NCBI GenBank assembly: GCA_963691815.1
Contig: OY829662.1
Span: 27,890,232 to 27,954,231, forward strand
Direction: 5' to 3'
DNA: 64,000 nt
DNA from: Echiichthys vipera
Lineage: Eukaryota; Chordata; Actinopteri; Perciformes; Trachinidae
Numbering within the stretch: the first letter of the stretch is position 1; each line of letters begins with the position of its first letter. The position numbers were made by a program, and so were the translations under genes. This document shows positions 33,370 to 44,439 of this stretch, in pieces. The notes under the pieces were generated by a model. The model was not told the DNA's origin, searched no databases, and saw only the letters and a program-made list of their open reading frames with translations.

Positions 33370-34420
33370 TCAGACTACAAACTACGAATGCATAAGCTTT
33401 CACAACAAACTGGATGTCAATATTTGCATTCCAACATATAAGGAGTTTCTATTTATATTGATTAATCCAGACTTCATCAACCTGCCTCTTTAAATCAACA
33501 TGCATGTTTCGAGCCAAACATTCATATGCTCTCTGCAAACCTCTTGATTTATACCTAAACTCTCAAACAAATGGTCCACACTATCAAAGCTACTGCTCTC
33601 ATCTGAAAGAGCCTGTCATGAACGGTACTGAAAGTAACACAGAGAAACAGGACCCAAATACAGACACAGGGACAGAGTACGATTTAAATAAGTGTTTAAT
33701 GAACAAAAGATAAACAATTGTGTCCAGTGAGCAGGGGGAAACGGTGTAGGGTCCAGGGAAAGGGTACAAAACAAACGATGACGAGATGATCACAGGTAAG
33801 ACACGAACGGGTAGCAGATGAATAGTCGGGGATGTAGACGAGGGAACGGGATCTCGGGAAACTAAAACGAGAGGGAACAAAGAAACGATTGGCAGCAAAC
33901 AAACACGGAACAAATAAGCAATCAGAAATAACGTGAGCCAACCAACGAGACAGGGTACCATGTAAATGAGGAAACGGAATGTGTCCCACAACCGGCTCTT
34001 TATACTGCAGGGGAGGTGATTAATGGAATCAGCTACAGCTGGGCAGAACCGCGCCTTCCAGCTCCAGAAATACAAACACAGAGAGGGGAGACATATTCAG
34101 GGAAAACAGCTAGCCGGCTCTCTCGCTTTCTTGATGAGGTTTTGAATGCTGTTGCATAGTTGTGACAATGTCCTTTAACGGATAATCCTCTGATGGTATT
34201 GCACATGTAATATTCTTAGCAATAAATTCAATGACCTCTTCATCTGTGTTTTTATCAATAAATGGGCATTCTCAATCCAAAACAAACTATGCACATGTGG
34301 TGACCCACGCTGCTGGAATTCAACCCTATAAAAGTAGTCCTTTATTTTGCAAAATGGATTAGATGGAGAAATCAGCACCTCCCTCTAAAAACAATGCCAG
34401 TGAAAATCAAACATTCTCTC
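33370..34420 (-). pseudogene. Helentron HUH Rep nuclease remnant, split by an insertion
   Basis: Minus strand 34,378-34,175 has 'PFCKIKDYFYRVEFQQRGSP' followed by HVHSLFWIENA, the Helitron/Helentron Rep signature with the His-x-His metal site. It continues 'KNITCAIPSEDYPLKDIVTT' to about 34,120. The protein then resumes beyond the inserted block, at 33,612-33,370, with 'SDESSSFDSVDHLFESLGIN' and a stretch that includes VDEVWINQYN and AFVVCSL-like residues. The Rep nicks one strand and stays bound to it in rolling-circle transposition. The break and several stops disable it. Confidence 0.82.
33614..34117. mobile_element. LTR-like insertion within Rep (probable solo LTR)
   Basis: About 0.5 kb with no Rep homology separates two colinear Rep pieces. 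It starts 'tgtcatgaacggtactgaaa' and ends near 'cagggaaaacagctagcc'. Its composition and order ('aacaggacccaaatacagac', 'aataagtgtttaatgaacaa') resemble fish gypsy LTRs. I could not define a clean target duplication, so the exact edges and class are uncertain. The hydrophobic minus-strand open frame at 34,075-33,599 is incidental. Confidence 0.55.
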
Positions 34421-35880
34421 TGCAGTGACAGGATTGTGATGCAAAAGGTTACATCTCTCTGCCCAATTCTAATTCCTCTGTTTCAAATGCTGTCAAGAAG
34501 ATTTTTCAACGCAGATCAGCAGAGGAAAAGCTATTACTGTGGAAAATACTGCAGTGCCTGCCTTATTCGCATAGTATCCATAGTACTGGTACTCATAATG
34601 TCCTTTATATGTCAACTTCCATTTCAATTTGACCTGTAACAAAAATCCTTCCATATCAGCGTGGGAGCAAACTGCCTTTCTGGACTATGTTTTCAGAAAC
34701 TCAGCTACAGGGACCATGCACCCCCGATTGTGCACCTCTAGGTAGGGCCAACATTATAAATGGAAAATGTAAAGCTTGTTGCCAGCTGTTTTGGAATTGG
34801 GTAACTGCCAAATTGTTTTGTGAACATTCAGATTGCCGAATCCTACTACCTGGAGAGCTACTGCCCTGCGTGTTTCAGGTTTCTCAATGCTCTAATACAC
34901 CTGAGCTGGTTACATGTTTGATAATCATTAGAGTCAATATAATGTAAATGTGCATTAGAAATACATAAATCTGCAATTAAAGCTATTTCTCTAATCTTAT
35001 AACATCCTTATTACACATTAAAACCTGATGCTTAAATAATAACGTAAAAAAACAACAGATATAGATACAAACTGTCCCATCTTTTACCTTTTCTTAAAAC
35101 TGCTCCATGACAAATTCAATTCAATTTTTTGCTGTCTCTTCAACCTATTTCCTACTGTTATTTGCTTCCTAAGACCAGGTTTTCCATAATATTGTCTTTC
35201 ACTCCTGGCTTTTATATTTTGCCTGTGTAAGACATTTGGTCATATTTTGTTTTGCTATTAGGCTATTTATTATTCCTAAACTATACGTTTTGATAATTTA
35301 TTTTTATGATTTGCATTGACTTTCCTTCAATGTAGCTAATTTTGACTGTATTTAATTTTACTTGCTACTCTTACTTGCCCCTTGAATAGCTAATTTTGAC
35401 TGTATTTAGTTTAACTTGCTACTTTTACTTGCTCCTTGAATAGCTCATTTTGGCTGTATTTTTTATACTTGTTTCTTTGACTTTCTCTCACAACAACCCA
35501 TTTTGACTATATTTCTTTGGACTTTCAAGTTTGACCTTTTGTCTATGGAAAGCATTTTCCCTATATTTTCTTAAACTCAACTGTCTCTGGTTCTTCTTAA
35601 AGAACAAATCCTGATGAGTTATCACCTACAATTTCCTCTTTAGTACATGGCATGAACATAAAACCTGACAAACCTCATTACAAATGGGATCAAACTGCAT
35701 CTCTGAAATAGTTGCCTCGCTGACAAACTCAACATAAGAATACGAACCCTGCGCATTTTCAACTGATGAAACACTACTACAATCCAGCGCTCCACCAAAA
35801 CCCACCACATAGCTTTTAACACTTTTAAGAGCCTCATAACAACTCACGGTAACCTTACACACAACACGAAAACCAGATAT
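34420..35880 (-). other. Helentron internal region, poorly conserved, with 54-bp tandem repeat
   Basis: No clear domain is readable between the Rep and the protease-like part. At about 35,333-35,500 a unit beginning 'tagctaattttgactgtatt' repeats three times with a period of 54-55 bp. 35,862-35,626 (minus) has an open frame of unknown identity. Confidence 0.4.
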
Positions 35881-36940
35881 CTAAAATTCAGTTTGCCCTC
35901 TACAAAGTGAATTAGCTAAACTGCAAATGTGAGCATGGACATCCTTAAGATGACTAAAATATACAATCACACTTGCATCAGACATACCACAAACACTACG
36001 GACGTGGGAATCTACCACTGCAAACTCTCCACTCAATCTAATGATAATACATGTACTATCATTGAGTGTTAAGAAAACATGTGGCATAATTAGCAATAAT
36101 TTTTTCCAAACCATTAACAAGACATAGCTGTGTGCCATTTTGAATATTAGGTCCATCAACCACATCTACAACACCAGACACAAAGTCACCTTGCTCACAG
36201 TCAAACAGCTGACCATCAAAATCCAACTCTTTAGGCAAATCAGGCACAATAAGCTGATTACAAGACCCACTGATAAATCCTCTGTCATGCAAAGATGTAT
36301 ACACCCTGTCACCCACAACTAGGACCATATCCAGATCTTCTGCACACCAGGAAAACACACTGTGGACAGTATGTTTTACTATGCCAATCAAACCTATGGA
36401 AAGATCCACCTACACTTCTATCAAACCACCTATACAGTTCACCTGTCACTTGAACGTTTGCACTTTCATGTGTCACACAGAAATTTACCACAACACCTTC
36501 AACTGCACCAGAAACACCAACAACTGCCTTCTTCACACATTCAAAAGCGTCAGTTAGTACACCAAATGTAATTTAATAAAAATCAACAGTGCCTGCATGA
36601 CTAACTACAGAACCCCACACACATTAGTCAGTGTTTGCAAATGAACTTGTCTTTCCCTCACAGACAGACTTCTAATGCTACAACACAAGGCTTTAAAAGA
36701 CCTCTTCAGATTTGAGACATGAAGCATTAAATCATTAAGACGTGTTATATACAATGACTGATATGCCAATTTCAGCAGCCAAGCCAGAAGCAACACATGT
36801 TCCACAGTCGACAGCAACAAAAAAGTCTCTGTGATGAATGACTGCACATGCTTCTCCATTGATGTTCAACAGCAGTGTTTCCCATATATAGACCAATGTG
36901 TGGTGCTGCGCCCTAGAATCAACACTGAGCATCACAAATT
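35880..36940 (-). pseudogene. Helentron-associated cysteine-protease-like region
   Basis: Minus-strand pieces, across frames, are 'FFVAVDCGTCVASGLAAEIG' (36,850 region), 'DLDMVLVVGDRVYTSLHDRG' (36,340), 'DLPKELDFDGQLFDCEQGDF' (36,240), 'SGVVDVVDGPNIQNGTQLCL' (36,180) and, after a frameshift, 'STCIIIRLSGEFAVVDSHVR' (36,060-36,000). The order 'D.VL..GD.LY..', then '..PDLP...', then 'L..A.......C.......FAVFDSHxR' is that of OTU/C76-like cysteine peptidases found with Helentrons and as free copies in fish. The Asp-Ser-His-x-Arg box is present as VVDSHVR. Assignment is by pattern only. Confidence 0.55.
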
Positions 36941-36964
36941 GATTTACGGGTTTTTTGACATTTT

Positions 36965-37061
36965 ATATATGTATATATATATATATATATATGATATATA
37001 TATTGTTCCGTTAATTCATCTCCGTATAGCAGTCTTTCTCCCTGTCTTCCTCGTTCACAAA

Positions 37062-37095
<34 letters not shown>
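36965..37095. repeat. Simple repeats: (TA)n, (CA)n, (GA)n
   Basis: TA at about 36,965-37,005, then CA at 37,059-37,079 running directly into GA at 37,080-37,095. Confidence 0.9.
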
Positions 37096-37165
37096 CGCGC
37101 ACCTTACCGCAGCCTGCTTGCGCGCACAGTTTCACTCTGACTTCTGGTTGGTTCTGAAATCTGAG

Positions 37166-37722
37166 CTTGGGATGTAACGATGCATCTTGAGACAGTTAAA
37201 AATCACTTAAAATGTGTGACGATTCAAATTGTTGAGATGAAAAATAAATCAGATGCCGCTATCTACTTTTGACTTTGTTTGTTGACGTTCTCCGTCAGTC
37301 TCTAAAGATGGCGCACCCGCAGTGCGACGAGCTGGAATGTTTTATCGGAGGTTCTAATTCAGTTTTGTCTTTTGGAGTAAAATAAGTTGTGTATCTTCAT
37401 CCACATATTTCCTGAATATGACTAACCTGAGGTCTCTGTGCTCATGTAAACACCATATCCTGAATATGATCAAAAGCCTCATAAGCTGGACATGTCCATG
37501 TAAACAATCTCATTTGTGAACGTGCGGAATTCAATTATTGCTTTTGTTATTTAAAAAAAATATATATGTAGGGAAATAATAATATAAGGAAATGTGCACT
37601 GTTTTGCAGTTTATACCTCATAAATAATCATTCTTAAATTTGAAAAAGAAAAGAGAAGAGAATGGCATATATATTTTGTAGATAAGATCACTTTTTTTCA
37701 GTGTATCCTTACATCCCTACTG
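37166..37722. mobile_element. hAT-like MITE
   Basis: The left end 'gggatgtaacgatgcatc' and the reverse complement of the right end 'gggatgtaaggatacactg' form imperfect terminal inverted repeats about 555 bp apart. There is no coding capacity. The 'agggatgtaa' start is common in fish hAT-derived elements. I could not see a clear 8-bp target duplication, so the class is provisional. Confidence 0.45.
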
Positions 37723-37989
37723 TCCAGTCTCGTTAAACTGTGTTTAATAACAGGCTTCTGGTCCAGGGGTCAATTTCACAAAGCAGGTTCAACAAACTGT
37801 GAGTCTGACCCTGAACTCTGAGTTGATCTATTCTGAGATAGGAAACTGTGAGTTTTCGGTTCCAGAACATCTGATTTGAGTTAGTTTTATCAACCACCAC
37901 AAGCATAAATAGACAGCACCAATATAGCCCCGATTCGACGAGTCACCATGCCAACGGGGACGAGGAGGGCTACGCTAACACTGGAATTA

Positions 37990-38633
37990 TATTAATGCGC
38001 TCATACAGTGAGTTTGAGCTCGTTTTTTGACGAAAGTTTAACACCGCTGCAGCAGCAAAAGAGAGGGAGACGGCGTGGGACGATATTGCTGCTCGGGTCA
38101 ATGTATAAGTTTAAATGTAGTCCTTTGCAATCACAATAATATCACAGGGGTAACTTCTTGAGTGGTAGCCTATTAATTTATTTCATTTAGGTTCAGTCCC
38201 GCGGGGGAGAAGCGCACTTGGCAGCAGCTTAAGATGAAACATAAAAACGTTGTTCAAACAATCTCATGGTAATACCTCATTATGAGCATGTTTTACATTG
38301 TAATATTACTGTAAATGGCTGTTTGACTGTACAGTTGTTTTATCCCCAACATAATGCTGTTTTCACACATATACATGTCTTCTCATATATACCATGTTCT
38401 GTTAATTAACCAAGCCTATTTATACCAAGACAGACTTCTACTCAGCCAACAGAAAGAAAGCAGATTCCCGTAATACGGGGGGTGGCCCAGCACTGCCACC
38501 TCTAATGAAGGCAGAGGAGCTGGCCCTAAACCAGAATTTAGGAAAGCCAATGGCTAAGGGAATCCCTGGAGGGAGCTCATCCTCTGAGCTCACCCCCCAA
38601 GACACAAATGCTTTTATAATATGTAATATGCCT

Positions 38634-38700
<67 letters not shown>

Positions 38701-38710
38701 TACATATATA
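37990..38710 (+). pseudogene. Myb/SANT-like DNA-binding protein, three broken exons
   Basis: Exon 1 (about 37,998-38,105) reads 'RSYSEFELVF', a stop, then 'RKFNTAAAAKERETAWDDIA' and ARVN. Exon 2 (from the acceptor 'tttcatttag', 38,191) reads 'FSPAGEKRTWQQLKMKHKNV' followed by VQT. Exon 3 (acceptor 'ttctactcag', about 38,446) reads 'KKADSRNTGGGPALPPLMKA' and 'EELALNQNLGKPMAKGIPGG'. This is the NAIF1/MSANTD-like protein of fish Harbinger elements, with the trihelix-type helix pair and the GGGPxPPxxxAEELAL block. The in-frame stop in exon 1 and the microsatellite after exon 3 disable it. Confidence 0.75.
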
Positions 38711-38737
38711 TATATACACATATATATATATATATAA
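38634..38737. repeat. (CA)n/(TA)n compound microsatellite
   Basis: About 104 bp of CA then TA with interruptions, inside the Harbinger-like element just after the third pseudo-exon. Tyr-Ile frames across it are artefacts. Confidence 0.93.
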
Positions 38738-39589
38738 TGTATTTTATAATATATTTTTTTAATGCTGCACATTGATCCACGGGATCATTATTAAAAGGAC
38801 ATGCCAGGGTAGTGAAAATAGTCACCACCAAATATAACTTCTAATGTAGACCTACTGACTGCAATGATTTTCTCAGAAAACAGACGGAACTATAGCAGAA
38901 CTATACTACGCCAAAACTCGCCTGCTGACTGAATGAATGTGGAAATCAAATACCGTGTGTGGCTGAAAGAGGGCAGAGACAGAGAGAAACTCGAGGTTTG
39001 CTGAGAAAAACCTTGTCCCTACCAGGCTATGTTCATAGAGGATGTTACCAGGGTAACTGACCGAGAGGTTAGGTTACCTCTCTCTGTGAAACAGGCTAGA
39101 GTTACCCCTCTTTCTCTGGTTTGAGTTACCTCCCTTTGTGAAACGGAAAACTCAGAGTTTCACTCATTTCAGGGGTAACAGACTCAGAGTTTTCACTAAA
39201 CCTGCTTTGTGAAAAAGACCCGTGGCCAATCTCAGGGCTACTCCCATAGAAAAAACACATTCTGAGCTCTATAGCTCGAACTAACAGCTAAACTGAACTT
39301 ACGAGGTGTCGTCCCTAAAAAAAAACAGTGTTTGACCCCCTAAACTCACATGAGAATAATGGTAAAGAATAAAACATAAAAATAGTACTAATCTAGTATT
39401 TTTCTACCTCAGCTCAGATTAATAGAATGCAGTGTAAGCAGGCACAAAACCAGGATGAAGGAAGAGGAATTTAAAAAGCATCAGAAAACACCGGACCTCG
39501 AGTTAACATGCCCACAGTGCGTTAAAAAAATGACCACTTTCTGTTCAAAACTAACAGACAGAGAGTCGGCAGCCTGTCAGGACTTTAAT

Positions 39590-39945
39590 TGTTAACGAGG
39601 CGGTCTAAAAATAGACCCTCTGTATTGTAGCTTGCCTCTCCTGGCGCAGGCTTCGCTTATAATTTTCTCTTTCACCTGGTACATGTGCAGCCTGATGATG
39701 ACTGCCTGTGGTCTCTGCCCCGGCTTTGGTTCTTCAGCTAGTGTGGCTCACAAATCGGCGGTGATTCCAGGAAGCCTTCCCCGAAAACTTCCTTGAGCAG
39801 CTCTGCGAAGAAGGCTGTGGGCCACGGACCTTCAACAGATTCGGGTAATCCAATCACTCTGATGTTATTGCGCCAGCTTCAAGGACTCCAGGTCGCTGAC
39901 TTTAGCCAGCAGCTAAAGCATTGTTCTCTGTTATCGATCATCGTC
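39590..39945 (-). pseudogene. L1-like LINE ORF1 remnant
   Basis: The minus strand reads 'RNNIRVIGLPESVEGPWPTA' and 'FFAELLKEVFGEGFLESPPI', then CEPH and a stop. In a shifted frame it continues 'LAEEPKPGQRPQAVIIRLHM' and YQVKEKIISEA. This is the RRM/C-terminal core of L1-type ORF1 (the RNA-binding chaperone protein) as found in fish L1/Tx1-like elements. It is 5' and 3' truncated. No ORF2 follows. 39,230-39,590 shows nothing certain. Confidence 0.82.
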
Positions 39946-40230
39946 CTTTGGCCTAGGGTGCACTGGTACCACATACACTTATGAGCAACCTTATATTAGA
40001 ACATGGTGTTTGTTGTAGACAATCCATGACTAGCCCAGAAATCTAATAACAGACGACTGTCGGATTTAGATCAGGGAGGCCGTTCCTCCCAATCACGACT
40101 CTCCAGGTGTCTCCATCATTGCCCACGTGGACGCTGAAGTCTCCCAGCAGAACTATGGAGTCCCCCTCCATGCAGGACTCTATTTAGGTTCTCCAAGAAG
40201 GCCAAATACTGCGAAACTGCTTTTCAGTGC
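39940..40230 (-). mobile_element. RTE-like LINE fragment, same family as 22.1-23.2 kb
   Basis: 'cgatcatcgtcctttggcctagggtgc' through 'aatctaataacagacgact' matches 22,916-23,045 closely. It extends further into the endonuclease coding region (minus strand 'WNEGDSIVLLGDFSVHVGN'-type residues near 40,165-40,105, GDF box visible). It therefore supplies the endonuclease part missing from the 22-kb copy. Confidence 0.75.
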
Positions 40231-40239
40231 ATATGCACC

Positions 40240-42010
40240 TTCCCTATAAGAGGCAGGAGCGTCAGACAGACCCAGCTCTATGGAGGACAGCCATCTGTCT
40301 TGACCGGTTGGGAAGGAAGAAAAGAAGAGAGAAAGAGAGAAAAGACAAGCAGATGGACAGAGAGAGACAAAGAAAGACACAAAGACGGACAGACACACTT
40401 CCAGAGATGCAAGCAACCAAAAAGTAACAGTAACTATAATAATATCTATCGTAATGGGAATATGACTTATATGTTATGGCAGTTAATATAGCAGAATAGA
40501 AGAAACCAAGCACAGCTAAGGTGATAGAATATGACAATAATAGTATAATTATGGTGGCAAACATGATCTATGATGAGTATTGGCAATAGCAGCTATGATA
40601 TAGGGAGACATACCACTGATGGTGTCATGCAGGACCACGGCAGCAGGCACCACCACGATCAGCAGAGACCTGCGAGACGACAAAGCACAAACAACTCCGG
40701 GGAAGAAGTTGAACTAGTAACATTCATTGATGACACATGAATGATACAAATAGAGAGGAGAGAAGAGTACTCAGAGTACTAGGAACAGGATTATCCCCCG
40801 GGAGACTAGGCCTATAGCAGCATCATTAAGCAGAACAAAATCATTTTAAAAATAACAACATTGTTAAGGGATTGTAAGCCCTAGCTGTAAGCTTTATCAA
40901 AAAGTAAAGTTTTAAGTTTACTCTTAAATATGGGGACAGTGTCTGCCTCCCGAATAACTCTTGGGAGTTTGTTCCACAGGAGACGAGCTTGGTAGCTGAA
41001 GGCTCTGCCTCCCATTCTACTTTTGGAGACTCTAGAAACGACGAGTAGCCCTGCATTCTCAGAGCGCATCGACTCTACTCGGGTAATACGGTACTATGAG
41101 CTCTTAAAGATACGACAGAGCCTGACCAATAAGAGCTTTGTAGGTAAGAGGAAGGATTTTAAATTCTATTCTAGGTTTTACAGGTAGCCAGTGCAAAGAA
41201 GCTAATACAGAAGAAATATGTTGGAGACTTTTAACATACTAATTGGAGCAGCCTGATAATAAGGAGTTGCAAAAGTCCAGCCTAGAAGTAACAAATACAT
41301 GGACTAGTTTTTCTGCATCTTTCTGAGATACAATCTTCCTAATTTTCGCAAAATTACGCAGGTGAAAATATGCATTCCTTGTCGTTAATTGTATGTGAGA
41401 ATCGAAGGACATATCCTAATCAAAAATAACAACCAGATTCCTTACTGTTGTGCTGGAGGACAACATAACATAATCCAGAGTAACAATATCTTTAGCTATT
41501 GAGTTTCGGAGTACAAGTACAATAACTTCAGTTTTGTCTGAGTTTAACATCAGAAAATTGCAGGTCATCCAGCTTTTTATTTCCTTAATGCACATTTGAA
41601 GTTAAGCTAACTGATCGGTTTCTTCTGGTTTGATCGACAAATACAATTGTGTGTCATCAGCATAACAATGAAAATTTATGGAGTGCTTCCTTATAATATT
41701 TCCTAAGGGAAGCATATATAAGGTGAATAGAATGGGTCCAAGGACAGAATCCTGAGGGACTGACTTTAGTGTGCATGGAGGATTTGTCATTAACATGTAC
41801 AAGCTGAGATCTATCCAGTTTAATGCGGTTCCTTTAATGCCAATTAGATGCTCCAGTCTCTGTAGCAGGATTCGATGGTCAATAGTGTCGAAGGCTGCAC
41901 TAAGATCTAGTAAAACATGTACGGAGACAAGTCCTTTGTCTGAAGCTATTAGAATAATTGTACATAAAGTAATCTCATATTTACTCAAATTGCCTTTACA
42001 TATAATCTAA
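40240..42010 (-). mobile_element. L2-type LINE copy A (antisense, 5' truncated)
   Basis: Minus strand, 41,988-41,602: 'SVHVLLDLSAAFDTIDHRIL', 'LEHLIGIKGTALNWI', 'SVLGPILFTLYMLPLGNIIR' and the catalytic 'FHCYADDTQLYLSIKP'. The C-terminal region follows at 41,270-40,880 and the 3' UTR at 40,250-40,870. It is highly similar to copy B at 52.6-55.5 kb, but a deletion removes the stretch after 'NWI' and several stops are present. Confidence 0.88.
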
Positions 42011-42017
42011 CCTTACT

Positions 42018-42424
42018 TGGTGTGTGCGAACAGCTAATTTGTGTAGAGTTGTTTTACAGATAGAAGAAATCAGATAAGCATGACAGGCAAAAACCGACAC
42101 TGCTTAACTGATTTAAGACAGAACATGTTTTAAGGACGAGCAACATGTGCCCCCTCTCCCTTAGAGTTGTAAACTCATAAAGATAATGAATTGTTTATAT
42201 GTGACGAGTTGCAGTTGTGTGCCCCCTCCCCTTTAGAGCTATAACACATATTGTAAAAAAGGTCTAAAGGAAATAAAAAGAAAGGGCTCGGCAGAGTGTG
42301 CTTCAGAGCGGTAGGAGATTGTAACTGAACGCATCTCTGTCCGTTCTCCTTGCAAGTAAAACATATAACTCTTGTCTTTCTCTCTTTTGTTAAGTTTTGG
42401 ATGTTTAGGTTGCTTGAACCTGAC
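42018..42424 (+). mobile_element. Possible solo LTR of a retrovirus-like element
   Basis: The block interrupts L2-derived sequence. It has an 'aaataaaaag' polyA-like signal at 42,271, C/T-rich 'tctttctctcttttgttaag' near its end and terminates '...cctgaca'. The left edge (tgtgtgcgaac) is a guess and no clear target duplication was found. Confidence 0.35.
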
Positions 42425-42469
42425 AGGAGGTCGTTAGTAATTTTTACCAGTGCTGTCTCAGTGTTATGA

Positions 42470-43900
42470 TTCGCTCTAAATCCTGACTGGATCAGGTTTT
42501 AGATCCTCTAGTTTAAGATCCATCTTTACTGGCCTGGCAGACTTTACCAGTCCAACATCAAAATCGTTCCTTGGCCATGAGTGACCTGCACTCGTTTCAA
42601 CATTTCTTCCAAAAGGTTGTTTTCTGTCTCTTCTACCTCTGTGTCCCTGTGACTCAGAACTTTTGCCATTATATTTTCTTCCTATGGTTTGGCCTACATC
42701 GATGTTCTGCACATAATTTTAGTCATTGAGTCTTGCATCTGAAATATCAACAGATTGTCGGTTGCTTTCCATTCTGCTTTTTGTGCAGTTTTTTATCATG
42801 GTACCCAAATACCTGGCCTTGGCCTTGGCCTTGCTATTTAGCAGTAGAGTGATGTGAGGCACTGATTCTGGAATATTGTGCCATTTATTGATGAAATCAT
42901 TAGGTTCCGCGCTGATTGCTGCACCTTGTTCACCTACAAGGCGTGAATAATTCTACTTCTGTTCCTTCGGTTTCTGATCTCCACTTTCTTTCGAACTCTT
43001 CACTTCTAGTCACATCATAAAACATTGTACAGTGATAGTCTAGTGTTGGTGTTTTTGCTTTTGGGAGTTGTACTTTTAAATATTTCTCCCACTTCTGGAG
43101 TGCTTGTGAAACTGGCTTTGTGATGTTCCCCAGCCAATATACTTTAGCTCTTTCTGATTGAACGGCCATTTCACCGTCAAGGGTGTTTTCTACTGAATTT
43201 TGCATATTTTTTGACGAACACAAAATGTCATGTTTAATTTACACAATGCATCTCTTCCAATCGAATTGACAGGTGTTTGCTTCGCAACTAGAATTGGGAT
43301 TTTAATTTCTTAGTTTTCTGTGGTTATTTTCACTGGAGCAATCATTTGATTTAGCTGCTTTTGTCCCGAGAATCCTACTGTCTCAACAAATCCGTCTGAC
43401 ATGGGGAGGCGTCGCAAACTTTGAACCCACACATTTATGAGTGGCTCCAGTGTCCACTAGCATTGGTACTTGTCTACCCTCAATTTTAAAACTGCAGCAT
43501 AGGTTCTTCATCAGCCAAACTGACCCTCCCCTTTAGGATTCTCTGGGCACCCCTAGTATCCAAAATTAGGTCTCCCCCAGGGGGCTGTCTAGCCTCTAGC
43601 TCCACGTTGCATTGGCCTGCCTCTGCCTCCTCGGAATGCATTGTTCTTTGGACATTGGTCTGCAAAATGACCTGGCATGCCGCACTCCTAGCATTCGCCA
43701 CTGGTTCGCCGTGGTCCTTGTCCTCTGTAGGGACCTCCCCTTGAACGATATGAGTTTCCATATCCACCCCGTGCACCACGAGATTGTTGGTATTAATTGA
43801 CATATATTGACTTATGGTGATTGTTGCGCTGGTGTTAACGCTTGTGCAGGTGGTTGTGGATCTGATTTTTTTTTCTGACACAATCCAATGTTTCAAATTT
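42470..43900 (-). pseudogene. Retrovirus-like gag nucleocapsid, protease and RT start, degraded
   Basis: Minus strand, in order: a CCHC zinc knuckle (43,697-43,648; 'ECGMPGHFADQCP', with a stop between the first two Cys), an aspartic protease active site 'VPMLVDTGAT' (43,470-43,441) with 'IPILVAKQTPVNSIGRDAL' later (about 43,300-43,240), a linker containing 'KVYWLGNITKPVSQALQKWE' (43,150-43,085), and the RT start 'RNDFDVGLVKSARPVKMDLK' (42,590-42,520). The order gag-PR-RT in this form is that of vertebrate endogenous retrovirus-like elements. RT catalytic boxes, RNase H, integrase and env are absent. It is an old inert remnant. Confidence 0.7.
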
Positions 43901-44146
43901 TAAAGAATTACAGCAGCTTTCCTGCATGCAGGAACACACAAGACAGCCAGAGGCCTCCCAGCTGACTCAGCCTGTTCAACTTGGAATGAACCTCAAAAAC
44001 GCTACCCTGAGTTTGGCTGAGCCTCAACAGGCATACAACTGTGTGAGATAGGAAAAAAGTTCCTATCTTTTTGACGCCTTCTGCACAGACCCTGCAATGG
44101 TGAGCTCAGCTGTTGTCCCAGCGAGCAGGTCCAAACCAATCGAACG

Positions 44147-44160
44147 TCCGGGGTCACCAA
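44147..44160 (-). other. Primer-binding site of the retrovirus-like element
   Basis: The minus strand reads 'TTGGTGACCCCGGA' just downstream of a putative LTR end '...CTACCA'. TGG plus GACCCC-type sequence right after the LTR is how retroviral elements prime with a host tRNA 3' end. The putative 5' LTR occupies about 44,165-44,440 on the same strand. Its far edge is not defined because a LINE begins there. Confidence 0.55.
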
Positions 44161-44439
44161 TTTATGGTAGAACAATGTATTATAAAAATAGAAAGGTCTA
44201 AAAGAAGGAGTCAGTAGAGAAGTCTCACAGCCATCAAGGGGAATTCATTGAATCAAGGTCATTACAGAGTTCTAAATTCCAAGCTCTAAATTCCAAATTT
44301 CAAGTGTCTCTTAACGGAACTTCCCCTCTTATACTGAGGTTCTTGTGCTGACAACGGTAACACGCCCCATCAGGTCTTTCCAATACATACTCATACATTT
44401 ACCATCAGTGGGGTCGACTTTGTGTCCAGACGTCATCAT

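Larger units (their letters stand above)
31600..36940 (-). mobile_element. Decayed Helentron (rolling-circle transposon with endonuclease)
   Basis: On the minus strand, from right to left, lie a cysteine-protease-like region (36,940-35,880), a poorly conserved stretch, the HUH Rep domain (34,420-33,370), a Pif1-type helicase (33,340-32,180) and an AP endonuclease (32,130-31,610). Rep-helicase-endonuclease in one array is the hallmark of Helentrons, known from fish. Stops, frameshifts, a lost Walker B motif and an LTR-like insertion in Rep show that it is inactive. Terminal sequences of the element were not identified. Confidence 0.85.
37766..39222 (+). mobile_element. Harbinger-like DNA transposon carrying a Myb/SANT-like gene
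   Basis: Left end 'gggtcaatttcacaaagcag' followed by gttca, and the reverse complement of the right end 'gggtctttttcacaaagcag' followed by gttta, form terminal inverted repeats. Sub-terminal repeats of 'aactcagagtttcac' type occur on the right side (39,060-39,200). Inside is a broken three-exon Myb/SANT-like gene but no transposase. PIF/Harbinger elements encode a Myb-like protein next to the transposase, hence the assignment. Confidence 0.7.

Noticed and set aside
33599..34075. 158-codon hydrophobic minus-strand frame resembling a membrane protein
   Set aside because: It lies in the LTR-like block that interrupts the Helentron Rep; its hydrophobicity comes from T-rich antisense composition.
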